The notes beneath the pieces were generated by a model, which was not told the DNA's origin, searched no databases, and was given only the letters and a program-made list of their open reading frames with translations. Made by a program: the position numbers and the translations under genes. From positions 1,860,001 to 1,924,000 of the forward strand of contig NZ_CP109487.1 in assembly GCF_036227605.1 (NCBI RefSeq): a DNA stretch of 64,000 bases. Direction: 5' to 3'. This DNA comes from Streptomyces sp. NBC_01439 (lineage in GTDB: Bacteria > Actinomycetota > Actinomycetes > Streptomycetales > Streptomycetaceae). Below are positions 35,601 through 44,025 of this stretch, in pieces (positions within the stretch are counted from its first letter, which is position 1; every line of letters starts with the position of its first letter).

Positions 35601-36261
35601 GTTCCGTATGCACCCCGACATCGCCGAACCAGTGGCGCGGGCCTTCTACCAGCAACGCGGCGAGGACGGCGAGGTGAGGTACGACCCGACGGGCCTGCCC
35701 GAGAGTTTCCTCATCACCCCGCCCACAGGACTCGCCAAGCGCCACGAGCTGACCACACCGCCCTACCTCGCGGGCAGCCCCCTGGTCTGGCTCGACACCT
35801 CGCACCGCCGCGACTGTGCCGACAAGCCGTACTGGCGCAACGACGGCGAGGCGAAGCTGGTCACCGAGCTCGTGGACCAGCTCGCCGGCACTGCCCACAG
35901 CGACTCCCTGGACCTCGCCGTGCTCACCCCGTACAGCCAACAGGTACGCGCTCTGAAGCAGTTCGGAAACTTGCGGAATCACGTGCACACGGTTCACTCG
36001 TTCCAGGGGCAGGAGGCGGACCTGGTGATCGTCTCGCTCGTCCGCTCGACCGTGCAGGGCCCGGACACCCGCCACAACGTCGGGCACGTGGCGCAGGCCG
36101 AACTCGTCAACGTCCTGTTGTCCCGGGCTCGCAAGCTACTCGTCGTGGTCGGTGACCTGCCCCACTTCGAGGAGCACGGCGGCGAGGCCTGGAAACACGT
36201 CACCACGGTGTTCCGCCGCATCGGAAAGATCAAGGACGCCGTGCAGGAGCCGCTCGTATGA
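32617..36261 (+). CDS. mkoA: Pseudokinase fused to SF1 helicase (Mokosh MkoA-like)
   Basis: A 1214-residue protein. Residues about 20-345 are a Ser/Thr-kinase fold, but the catalytic loop reads HRNLTPGAI (H156-R157-N158) instead of HRDLKPxN and DFG is replaced by LGRF. APE (LAPETWP) and DVFGLGVFGWEL remain. It is probably a pseudokinase. Residues about 700-1190 are an Upf1/Dna2-like SF1 helicase (COG1112 type), with Walker A GPPGTGKT (735-742), a DE-box degenerate to IEEAAKAWP, IGDHRQLGP, QFRMHPDIAEP and HSFQGQEADLVIVS. Kinase-helicase plus an adjacent PLD protein is the architecture reported for type I Mokosh anti-phage systems. Its start overlaps the caspase gene and its stop overlaps the PLD gene. 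Confidence 0.82.
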   Translation: MMAFDGASPQEIIDKLFVGSDAPYGPYECVKRPEPLGDRMLWATLQRPGDESDLFDAFLFGKIFGVAGELWEHEVRNLLRLQAIGHPALPEIVDGGLDAGLGVAFTMTRQIGTRLSEAWDRDDFPQWVRDNRSLAFEQYSLLVDALSQLHGARILHRNLTPGAITIRQNGDGRYAFALGRFEMSALLGNLVRTLYAPSRNDEYRTLMNTLYLEPPAGIERAHHLAYLAPETWPSLFDEAPEPRRDWSSTDVFGLGVFGWELFCGPLAETLPEPYTAISTAGPGELPGALKTLHTKMRQHLQAQAGRGIPRELVRVLDGMLDPEPGARRSSFEAARSLEEHWGAICDLWEDIDPERQPHLVAFMPAESVDTVYRQRQWIAHSPEEPTGRDELRDFLKWELRQAELVWSPGGAKGFVSGREERLQQAEWALIGEQAVWFCAFLYDETFSGQIRTRHTRTLVIKYLVDRRFAQEILAARPRRRIGRIDLVAYRARQDLSAHFKDRPDWTPLTDAVKAGRAAHDPGNQQLLRSMEFMLDYQGVIQRARQYPYTRVEEGNSGSTHILQIDRDRDPEYRHSSPLLTAFAADPRRRPELGDFAASLLAEQAEKDGEVALDVVAGEGTPYFGRDRMQVTLVGRKDADTVEVRTSDAKQLPPVGWLRPAQDRGTAIQLSRMARGVEALRQKQGLMRALHSPSSITINRGQWHPNDSDESPRLTGNAMKIIGRMLETHPFFALQGPPGTGKTTIATRAVQRYLWAEPGARVLVSAQSNGALDHLGLRLVEQLQSELEERRVLLLREIPDSRGLDSLPPVLRPYTLTQLSENLRDDIHRAAQRMSAPGPDGASIAGAELRLAREWADLVENNLLEVSDRIKAGANIVLATCSIAGTLSEEIRDASDIFDWVLIEEAAKAWPTEIIMPLVLGVRWTLIGDHRQLGPHRATDVRNFLETLRESGNVQVARHVEMAESYLAHLELFGTLFKKDEQQHRPGSPLDKLEQQFRMHPDIAEPVARAFYQQRGEDGEVRYDPTGLPESFLITPPTGLAKRHELTTPPYLAGSPLVWLDTSHRRDCADKPYWRNDGEAKLVTELVDQLAGTAHSDSLDLAVLTPYSQQVRALKQFGNLRNHVHTVHSFQGQEADLVIVSLVRSTVQGPDTRHNVGHVAQAELVNVLLSRARKLLVVVGDLPHFEEHGGEAWKHVTTVFRRIGKIKDAVQEPLV

Positions 36262-39200
36262 ACGTCACCATCGCCGTTCCCGTCCGCGCCGTCACCCTCA
36301 CCCTGGTGCTCGGTCCCGAGCAGGGCGCGACCACCCTGGAGGGACTGGCCGCCCGGGCTGTCGCCGCCGGCCGTCGGACGGTCGCCGACCTTGCGGACCT
36401 CTTCACCCTGCCCCGCCGGGTGATGCTCGACGTCGTGCACGGCCTGTGGACCAAGGGCTACGTCTCGGTGGACTTCTCCGAAGGCCGACTCGAACTCACC
36501 GACACCGCCAGGGACCTGATCGCCCAGGGCTCCGCCCTCGCGAGCGCGGGGGTCCAGCAGGAGCAGCGGAAATTCGTCTACGAGCCGATCACCGGCAGCG
36601 TGTTCACCTACGCCTCGTCCCTGTCGTCCCCGCCCGCCGGAGCCATCGAGGCCCCGGTCCGCCAGGGCATCGGCACCGACGACCTGCCGCGCGGCGAACT
36701 GCTGCGCGCCGTGAGCTCGGCGATCCGGTATGACCGGCGCAACCGTGGCCTCCGCCAAAACGTCCTCGACGTCTCCTTCGGCAACCCGCTACTCAGCGCC
36801 GACGGCTCGATGCGCTGGCTGTCCGTGCGTGGTGCCGTGCACAGCGACTTCGACACAGGACGTCTCTCCGTCGAGATCTCCGACGACTCCGAATGGAACC
36901 AGCAGGCCAGGGACCGGTTCCGGAACGAGATCGCGTTCCTCTCCGAACAGGATCCGCCCCACCCCTTCGTCGCCAGGCTCCGGGACGTGGCTGAGCCGAG
37001 TCGTCCCGCGCGCACCGACCTCGGCTACCTCGGTAGCCGACTCACCCGGCTCGCCGACGCCGCAGCGGCCACGCCTGCGACCAAGCTGAAGCTGGCTCAC
37101 GAGGAACTCCAGACCGCCGCGCGCAGACTTGGCGAACGCATCGACTACCTGGCCGGCTTCCGGGCTGCAGCCGAACCGGTCGCGGTCGGCGAGGGAGTCC
37201 GTTGGACCAGGTCCGACCTCATCCGATCAGCCCGCCGCCAGATCGTCATCGCCGCCCCCACCATCGAGTACGGGCCGCTCAAGGAGATCCTGCCAGACCT
37301 CGAGGACGCGTTTGAACGGGACGTCACCGTCGTGCTCCTGTGGGGCACCTTGGTGAACACCTCCCTCCCCAACAAGGTGGCGAACGCGCTTCACGACCTC
37401 AAGGCTCGGTACGGCGACCGGATGATCTTCGCCGACCGCGGGGCCCGCATCCGTGCCAGCCTGGTGATCCAGGACGACGAACAAGCCTGCATCGGCTCCC
37501 GCAGCCTGCTGACCGGCGACCCCGGCGGCTGCGTGCTCGTCCGACGCGCCGAGGGCGCCGCCGAACCTGCACGGTGCGTGGTGGACCTGCTCATCTGGGC
37601 ACGTCGGTACTTCCCGCACTGGCATGCCGGCCGTCGGATCGCGTTCCGACCGGAGGACCTCGGCCGGAACACCGGCATCGAGCCGGCCCCCGTGCCAGCG
37701 CCGGTAGCCCGCAACCTGCCCGAGCTCCCAGAGGAAGCCACTCGGGACAGTGCAGTCGCCCGGATCCGTTGGGCTGCGGACTGGCGGGACACCGCCATGC
37801 GGCTGACCGGTGCGGTCGAGGGCCTCCACACCGGAGTTCCGGTGGTCCTGATGGCCGAGGACGCCGAGTACCAGTCTCTGCTCCACCACGCGCTCCACTC
37901 CGAGGTCCGCCGAATTGCCATCACGGACGACGACGCGGATCACGACGCCTGCGGCGATGCCCTCGGACGCCACCTGCAGGAACAGCTTGAGGACGGCGCA
38001 ACCGTTCACCTCTTCCACCCGGTGCCGGCCGGCCCCACCGCCTCCGAGGCCTTCGAACAACTCACTGCCACCGTCCGCCGCGCAAGGACACTGCGCCACG
38101 CAAGGGCGACCACACGGTCGGTGGTCTGCGACCAGGTGGTCCTCGTCGGCAGTTGCTCACCGCTCGTCCGCCGATCCCACCGAACAGACGCCGACATGCT
38201 CAGCGGACACGTCGGCCTGCAGATCCTCAGCGCGGACTTCGCCGCCCGCCACACCCATGAACTCGGCATCGCCAACTGGCACAGCGCACCGGCGCAGGAT
38301 GCGCCAACAGCACCGGCCGAAGCGGCGGAGGACCGCGCCTGGACCGACCTGGAGGAACTCCTTCGAGCCCCGGAGTCATGGGGCGAGTTGCGCAGCCAGG
38401 CTGTCAGTACGCTCCTCTCCCGATCCCAGGAGGAACCGCAATGGCAGCGCTGGGCGAACTGGCTGATCGAGGATGCCTGGCGCCGCCACGCCTTCGTAGA
38501 AGCCCACTTGCTCGCGCCGCTGACAGCAGGCACGGGCCCGGTGTCACCGGAACTAAGCACCGTCGCCGTGCCGGTCGAATACGGCCCGACCGGCGATTCG
38601 CTCTACTACGCGGCGCTCGGCCTCCCCGCTCGACGCGAGGAGCGGGCCGTGGGCCTGACCGGAGCCATCGCCGAACTCCTGCTGTGGGGCGGCCCGGCAG
38701 GCGCGGATGTCTTCGCGGAGCTGTCAGCGGATGTCACTGAGGTTCCCCTGCCCACCGTCTGGCGCGAACTCGGCCAAAGAGCCGTCGCCTACCACGAGGC
38801 CACCGGACGGGCACTGCCGCTGCGACAGCTGGCCTCGGAAGCCGGACGCACCCGGCGCGCCGAGCAGCTCGCCCAGGCTCGGCAGGTACTGACGCAGCGC
38901 GTCGAGGATTTCCGCCCCGCCCGGCAGGCCTTCGCCTTCCGTGGCGGCTACTACTTGCACGATCACCTGTTCGCCGCAGGCGGGCTGATGTCCCGCATCC
39001 AGGAAGTTGCCAGCGCCCCGGACCCAGGCACCGCCGACACGTACGCGGAACTCAAGTCGGACCTACCGGCTGGCCCGGACATCCTCCTGTACCTCGACAA
39101 GATCGTCGCCGATGGCCACCATCCCTCGATCCAGTGGACCAACTACAACCTGATGCGCTACGCGGCTCGTGCCGCCGACATCGTCGCCAACGCCCGCGAG

Positions 39201-39407
39201 GTCATCGCACTCATGGAGGAACTCGCCACAACCTCGAACGGCAGCACCGGCGCCGACGGCCACTATCACGAGGTCACCCGGCTCATCCGCGATCGCTGGG
39301 ACGAGCTGTTCCAAGAGGCGGAGGCCTTGGGTCCGTTGCACGCACAGCCCTCCCTCGCACTGTTGCACCGCCTTCGCCCCCTGAACCACGCCGGTGGAGC
39401 CCAATGA
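36258..39407 (+). CDS. mkoB: Winged-helix / phospholipase D-like protein (Mokosh MkoB-like)
   Basis: A 1049-residue protein coupled to the helicase gene by an ATGA overlap. Residues about 20-90 are a winged helix (RRTVADLADLFTLPRRVMLDVVHGLWTKGYVSV). Two PLD-like units follow, near 310-430 and 560-650. The expected HxK(x)4D motifs are degenerate. The first reads RASLVIQDDEQACIGSRSLL (R399 in place of His, Ser in place of Lys). The second reads TRSVVCDQVVLVGSCSP. The GS strand signatures are kept but the catalytic His and Lys are not seen. The rest is helical. It may therefore be a non-catalytic or altered PLD scaffold that works with the helicase. Confidence 0.75.
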   Translation: MNVTIAVPVRAVTLTLVLGPEQGATTLEGLAARAVAAGRRTVADLADLFTLPRRVMLDVVHGLWTKGYVSVDFSEGRLELTDTARDLIAQGSALASAGVQQEQRKFVYEPITGSVFTYASSLSSPPAGAIEAPVRQGIGTDDLPRGELLRAVSSAIRYDRRNRGLRQNVLDVSFGNPLLSADGSMRWLSVRGAVHSDFDTGRLSVEISDDSEWNQQARDRFRNEIAFLSEQDPPHPFVARLRDVAEPSRPARTDLGYLGSRLTRLADAAAATPATKLKLAHEELQTAARRLGERIDYLAGFRAAAEPVAVGEGVRWTRSDLIRSARRQIVIAAPTIEYGPLKEILPDLEDAFERDVTVVLLWGTLVNTSLPNKVANALHDLKARYGDRMIFADRGARIRASLVIQDDEQACIGSRSLLTGDPGGCVLVRRAEGAAEPARCVVDLLIWARRYFPHWHAGRRIAFRPEDLGRNTGIEPAPVPAPVARNLPELPEEATRDSAVARIRWAADWRDTAMRLTGAVEGLHTGVPVVLMAEDAEYQSLLHHALHSEVRRIAITDDDADHDACGDALGRHLQEQLEDGATVHLFHPVPAGPTASEAFEQLTATVRRARTLRHARATTRSVVCDQVVLVGSCSPLVRRSHRTDADMLSGHVGLQILSADFAARHTHELGIANWHSAPAQDAPTAPAEAAEDRAWTDLEELLRAPESWGELRSQAVSTLLSRSQEEPQWQRWANWLIEDAWRRHAFVEAHLLAPLTAGTGPVSPELSTVAVPVEYGPTGDSLYYAALGLPARREERAVGLTGAIAELLLWGGPAGADVFAELSADVTEVPLPTVWRELGQRAVAYHEATGRALPLRQLASEAGRTRRAEQLAQARQVLTQRVEDFRPARQAFAFRGGYYLHDHLFAAGGLMSRIQEVASAPDPGTADTYAELKSDLPAGPDILLYLDKIVADGHHPSIQWTNYNLMRYAARAADIVANAREVIALMEELATTSNGSTGADGHYHEVTRLIRDRWDELFQEAEALGPLHAQPSLALLHRLRPLNHAGGAQ

Positions 39408-39485
39408 GAGAGCGGAGCCGGCCCATCGGATTCATCAAGCGGAACGCATCGCACGAAGCGGCACCAGATCGACACAGGAGACAAC

Positions 39486-41912
39486 ATGAGCATGCCGCTG
39501 CGTGATCTGCTCGCCGACTGGCCCGACCGATTCCGTCACCAGGCCGTCCTCGTCGCACTCGCGGCAGACAAGGATCCCGACCCCCGGCAGTTGGCCATGG
39601 CTCTGCTCGACACCTACCACGGCCCGACCACCCCGACCGAGGTGTACCACCGCCTACTCGAGGCCGGCGAGTTCGAGCTCGCCGACGGTATGCTGACGGA
39701 CTGCCGTGAGCTCCGCGACGGCGCCGCCAACTTCCGACAGGCACTCGGCAGCGCCCGCGCGGCGGCCGACGAGGCGGTGCGGTTGAAGGTCGCCGAACTG
39801 CGGCGACGGGCCGAGAACGCGGACATCGCGCCGCCCGCCGGACTGGACACAGACGATCTCAGGAAACGCACACGACTCCGCACCGCTCCCGTCGCGACTC
39901 TGCTGGCGCAGCACGAGAAGATCCTGACCCAGGACATCGCGACCGCCGTCGACGCACTGCGTGCGAGCACCGTTGCCGACGAGCGGGGCCCGGCACGGAC
40001 CGCCTACCTGAACGACCTCCTCGCTGCCGGCCAGCTGCGGGTTGCCCGCGCCGTACTCGAACGGGAACCACCTGGTGCGCTGCTGCCGGAGGCCGTTCCG
40101 CAACTCCAGCCCTGGCGTGCAGCCTTCGACCCCGACGTGGTCTGTCAGGTCCTGGTGGATCCGAGCGCTCCGCGGGTGGCGGAGTACCAGCGGTGGGAGC
40201 CCGCCGACCCAGTTGCCCGGGCGCTGCTCGACGCCTACGACGACCTGATGTCCGAGGAGAGCTGCACCCGACAGGCAGTGGTCGCGTTCACTTCTGCGCT
40301 GGGCCGCTTCCTCGGAACGGGCGACCAGCTCGCGCCGGTCACCGCCCGCCCGGACGGCGCCGGATTCCTGACCTCCCTCGACGGACTCTTCGCCGAGGAC
40401 CCACTGCGCCACCTCCACGACACCGACCGTGTCGACTTGTTTGTCTCAACGCCCAACAGCCCGGGCCTGCCGAGCGACCTCGCCGGGCTGCAGCAGTGCA
40501 TCGCAGTTGGGCGCGGCCTCACACCCTCGGGTTACCTTGGCGGAGAACCATGCGCCGTGCTGTCCACCCGCGACCTTCTGCGGCTGCTTCCCCTCACCAC
40601 ACACCGGCCCACCGCGATGCTCCGCCTGCTGGCCAGGCAGTGGCCGCTATCCGTCCTCGCCGGGCGGAGCCCCAAGGATCTCAACCGGCTACTGGGCGAC
40701 GGCGAGACCCGGTGGCAGCGCCTCCGCTGGATCGTTGACCTCGCGGGTCTCGGCGACGCCGTGGTCGTCGACGAAATGGAGTCGGCAACCGGCTTCGACA
40801 TCGGCCTGCTGCACACCATGCTTCACCGGGCCGCGCCCGATCAGCCCCGGACCACCCTGCTTCCGGGCGGCCGCTTCGCCTCGTGGCAGGGCGACACCGA
40901 CCTGGTGCGCGCCATGGAGGAGCACCTGGAGGGCCGATGCCAGGATGAGGCGACCCTGGTCACCCTGTGGGCGACACTGTACGTGGCGGAACCGGACGGC
41001 CGCGTTCGCATGGACGACGTCCGAGCGGTGGCCGCCATGGTGGCCACCGGGAAGGACACCGCAGCCGCAGTCGCCGCCGGAGCAGCCGCACTTGCCGCCG
41101 ATGGGTTCCTCCGCCCCGACGACGAGGCCGACCACTGGCTGCTGCCCCGGGCGAAGGTACTCGGTATGCTCGCCCAGGACGCCGAGGAACGACTGACCCG
41201 CGCCGTCGCACGCCTTCCGGCCGCGACGGCCACCGAACCCACGGACGCTCAGTCGGCCCTGCTCGCGCAGCTCACCGGCTGGCGCAGCAACCGGCACCGC
41301 CTCGCCCCCGACTTCGCCGCCTACCAGTCCCTGACTGGACTAGTCTCCACAGACCGCGACAAACTACTCTCCACCGCCAGCCGGGTGCTAGCCCAGACCG
41401 AGGCCGGAGCCCGGCTCGCGCCTGACGGAAGCTCACGACTGGACCACGTGCTCAGAGAACTGGCGGCCGAACTGGGCGCGGTCCACCCGCAGGTGGAGGT
41501 CGACATCCGCTGCCCGGCCAACGCCTACTCCGCCCTCTCGGCGGACGCCCTGCGAGTGGTCTTCTACGAAATCCTGGAGAACGCGGCCGAATCCGTGTCC
41601 GCCATCGGCGGCGGCACCGTACAGGTCATCGTCCAGATCGACGATCCCGACCTCGTCGTCGACGTCCTCGACAGCGGGGAGGGACTCGTAGGACAGTTCC
41701 AGGACCGCCCCACCCTGGTGTTCCGGAAGGGGCGCACGACGAAGGGCCCCCACCGGGGAGACGGGTTGCACCAGGTGCGCAGCATCCTGGCCGACGTGGC
41801 CGAGGGCCCCGCCGAAATCACCCTCGGACCCGCGGGAGACGCACACCCGACCCTGCGGGGAGTGCACGTACGCCTCGACCTTCCCCAACCCGCCCGCAGG
41901 GTCGACCGGTGA
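39486..41912 (+). CDS. GHKL (histidine-kinase-like) ATPase domain protein
   Basis: An 808-residue cytosolic protein with CAGGAGAC before ATG 39486. The C-terminal 140 residues are a GHKL/HATPase_c domain: N-box EILENAAESV (about 695-704), G1 DVLDSGEGL, and G2 HRGDGLHQVRSI. No receiver or histidine phosphotransfer domain is clear, though SRLDHVLRELAAEL precedes the N-box. The first ~650 residues are mostly helical without a family I recognise. It is the last gene of the island operon, 78 bp after the PLD gene. GHKL ATPases of this kind occur as MORC/Hsp90-like or regulatory ATPases in defence systems. A role in signalling or DNA compaction is a guess. Confidence 0.72.
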   Translation: MSMPLRDLLADWPDRFRHQAVLVALAADKDPDPRQLAMALLDTYHGPTTPTEVYHRLLEAGEFELADGMLTDCRELRDGAANFRQALGSARAAADEAVRLKVAELRRRAENADIAPPAGLDTDDLRKRTRLRTAPVATLLAQHEKILTQDIATAVDALRASTVADERGPARTAYLNDLLAAGQLRVARAVLEREPPGALLPEAVPQLQPWRAAFDPDVVCQVLVDPSAPRVAEYQRWEPADPVARALLDAYDDLMSEESCTRQAVVAFTSALGRFLGTGDQLAPVTARPDGAGFLTSLDGLFAEDPLRHLHDTDRVDLFVSTPNSPGLPSDLAGLQQCIAVGRGLTPSGYLGGEPCAVLSTRDLLRLLPLTTHRPTAMLRLLARQWPLSVLAGRSPKDLNRLLGDGETRWQRLRWIVDLAGLGDAVVVDEMESATGFDIGLLHTMLHRAAPDQPRTTLLPGGRFASWQGDTDLVRAMEEHLEGRCQDEATLVTLWATLYVAEPDGRVRMDDVRAVAAMVATGKDTAAAVAAGAAALAADGFLRPDDEADHWLLPRAKVLGMLAQDAEERLTRAVARLPAATATEPTDAQSALLAQLTGWRSNRHRLAPDFAAYQSLTGLVSTDRDKLLSTASRVLAQTEAGARLAPDGSSRLDHVLRELAAELGAVHPQVEVDIRCPANAYSALSADALRVVFYEILENAAESVSAIGGGTVQVIVQIDDPDLVVDVLDSGEGLVGQFQDRPTLVFRKGRTTKGPHRGDGLHQVRSILADVAEGPAEITLGPAGDAHPTLRGVHVRLDLPQPARRVDR

Positions 41913-42708
41913 CGCCTCCCGCCCGCACGCATCCCGGCCCGCACGGCCGACGGGGAGGCCCAAGCCCCCAGATCCCCCTGCCACACCACGGCCTGCCCAG
42001 CGCCTGCGCCCGCAACACGGGCGCCCTCACCTAAGAGAGGGCGACATGGCACACCGGAAAGACCGTCACTCCTGGCGATGTGAGCAGGACGTCTCCCCTG
42101 GAGCTGCGTGCCTTCGCCATCTCGCTTGGGCATGCGCTGCGAACAGGAAGGTGAGCTACCGCGACGTCGGGCGATCTCGCTCCCCAGCCGGGCCCTCATC
42201 GGCGTACGTATGGCCATTGAGGTCGTGCAGGACCTGGCCGACGGCCGCGTCATGGAGCAGGCCGTTCGTGACGGGCTCATCAAGGTCACCGCTACCCGGC
42301 GCAACGACTGGCAGCGCCACTACCAGCAGGTCGAGGACGAGTTGAACGACCCGCGTACGCTCGCCCTGCCCGACCGGGAGGCCCCCAGGTCCTCGCCAAG
42401 GCCCCATGGAGACCGCACCACTCAACCGTGCCGATCTCCGCGCCACCACAGCCCCCTGCAGCTCGGCGTAGGAGAGGCCTACATCCGGCTGCCTGACGAC
42501 CAGATCCGCAAGCTCCGTACTCCCCGACCCCCCGACCCCCCGACCTTCGAGGTCTCCCCCGCGGCCTGGCCGAGGTCGAGCGGTACTGCCTCAATCGGTA
42601 CTTCGACCCGCCCGGGCCAGAGGTACGTCTCTCATCTCCCCTTGCCCATTTCCCTCGGATGCGACGGAGGGCATGATTTGACCTCAGAGGGGGGAGGAAA
42701 GCCGCACT
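41913..42708. other. Decayed or non-coding stretch after the operon
   Basis: About 800 bp between the GHKL gene and the broken membrane-protein gene. Codon-like structure appears only in 42203-42360 (MAIEVVQDLADGRVMEQAV followed by DWQRHYQQVEDEL). That piece has no start of its own and its upstream homology seems to lie in other frames. It is best read as a degraded regulator or small gene. No other signal is visible. Confidence 0.4.
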
Positions 42709-43470
42709 TCAAGTCTTCGGAAAGGTGGGCAGAGAGCGACTGTCTGATCCAAAGCTTACGCCCGGTGCTTCCAAAGGCAGGCTTCCCGCCACCCTCCACG
42801 GGCTTCCCGTATTCGGAATCTCAAGAAACTCATGTTTACCCCCTTTAAGGATCTCCAGTTCTGGGGTTACTTCATATACACCGCCAGGAGACTCAACTCC
42901 AAGCGTGAGGTTGACCTCCAGAGCATCCCCTTTGGCTAGGTTCACTTTGAAGCTCTTAAGCTGCTTGTCCTTCTCGTCAGTGATTACACTTACGGAAGGT
43001 TGACGGTCAACGCTTTGGTAGATGTTTCTGACGTATACCAAACTTCCCCCACCCCGCTCGCAAGGAATCACGCCCGTGGCCATCCTTGGCTTATCATCAA
43101 TTCTTCGCGCATTGTTGCGGATACCCAGCACGACAACGGACTCATCGCGTTCTGTCGTAAGTACGAAGCGAATGACAATGGCCCCTGGAACGCTTTCTTT
43201 TGACTTCAGCCAGGACTCCAGTTCTGGGGTGCACGCCCCCTTCACATTCGCCGGCGTTTTGGTGATCGCTGCTACTGAAGCCGGGGTGACCCATGCAAAT
43301 CCGTTTTCTTGCGATACAACGGAAATTTTGGGCTCTGGTAGATGTCTGGGGGGGTAGCCACTGGGGCCACGCAGCCGCTGCGCCGATAGCCGTTCCGACG
43401 AGCGTGACGACCGCCCCGAGTGCAGCCCACACCAGTTTCCCTCCACCGAGCAGCTTATTGAGCCTGCTAA
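42709..43470 (-). pseudogene. Membrane-anchored protein, 5'-truncated by IS and frameshifted
   Basis: A reading frame runs on the minus strand from the IS5-family end into a membrane helix (VWAALGAVVTLVGTAIGAAAAW). It continues as a soluble domain of about 220 residues (PKISVVSQENGFAWVTP to the stop at 42709). The two parts lie in different frames that meet at a run of seven C (minus strand; seven G near 43349-43355 on the plus strand). Removing one C would restore one frame. The 5' end is cut by the insertion at 43470. AT content is higher than average. Family unknown. Confidence 0.6.
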
Positions 43471-43998
43471 GGGCTGTCCCGTAACTGATCTTTGAGTCGA
43501 CGCTGGTGTGGTTGGTCGTGGTGGTGCGGGTCGCCGCCTATCCGGCGAGGGCGAGGTTGTGCAGGCGGGCGATGCCGAGCATGGCGTGGTGAACGCCGTC
43601 GCCTTTGAGACGGCAGTCACGGAGGATCTTCCAGGTCTTCATGCGGGCGAAGACGTGCTCGACGCGGGCACGGACCTGCTTGTGGGACTTGTTGTGCGCC
43701 TGCTTCCAGTCGGGCAGGTCTTCGCCCTTCCGGCGGCGGTGGGGCATGACGAGTCCGGTGCCGGGATAGCCGCCGTCGGCGATCGTGAGTGTTTCGCCGA
43801 CGGCGGCTTTGACGCCGGACTCTTCCCAGGCCTTGCAGTCGTTGCGGTTTCCCGCGAGCGGCCGGCCGACCACGACGACCAGGCGCGTGTCGGCGTCGAT
43901 GACGATCTGGTGGTTCGTGGAGTACCGGTAGTTCTTCGACTGCGCCGAGATGGCGTGGTCGCGGGTGGGCACCAGGGTGCCGTCTACGATCAGCACAG
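43471..43998 (-). mobile_element. Truncated IS5-family element
   Basis: The left end begins GGGCTGTCCCGTAA, a typical terminal repeat of actinomycete IS5/IS427-type elements. The other end is absent: the element is interrupted at 43998 by the IS3 element, and no IS5 sequence follows on its far side. It also marks the break in the membrane-protein gene to its left. Confidence 0.75.
43538..43996 (-). pseudogene. IS5-family transposase, C-terminal part
   Basis: The surviving 150 residues carry DDE transposase features. VDGTLVPTRD holds the first Asp, IADGGYPGTGLVMPHRRRKG lies in the second catalytic strand, and the end reads NKSHKQVRARVEHVFARMKTWKIL, with the catalytic Glu in RVEHVFARMK. The N-terminal ~120 residues are missing because the IS3 element sits directly upstream. 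Not functional. Confidence 0.8.
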
Positions 43999-44025
43999 TG
44001 AACCGTTCCGGGTTCGGTAGAGAGC

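Noticed and set aside
42046..42848. A gene after the GHKL ATPase
   Set aside because: Only about 50 codons look coding and the frame around them is broken; kept as a decayed stretch.
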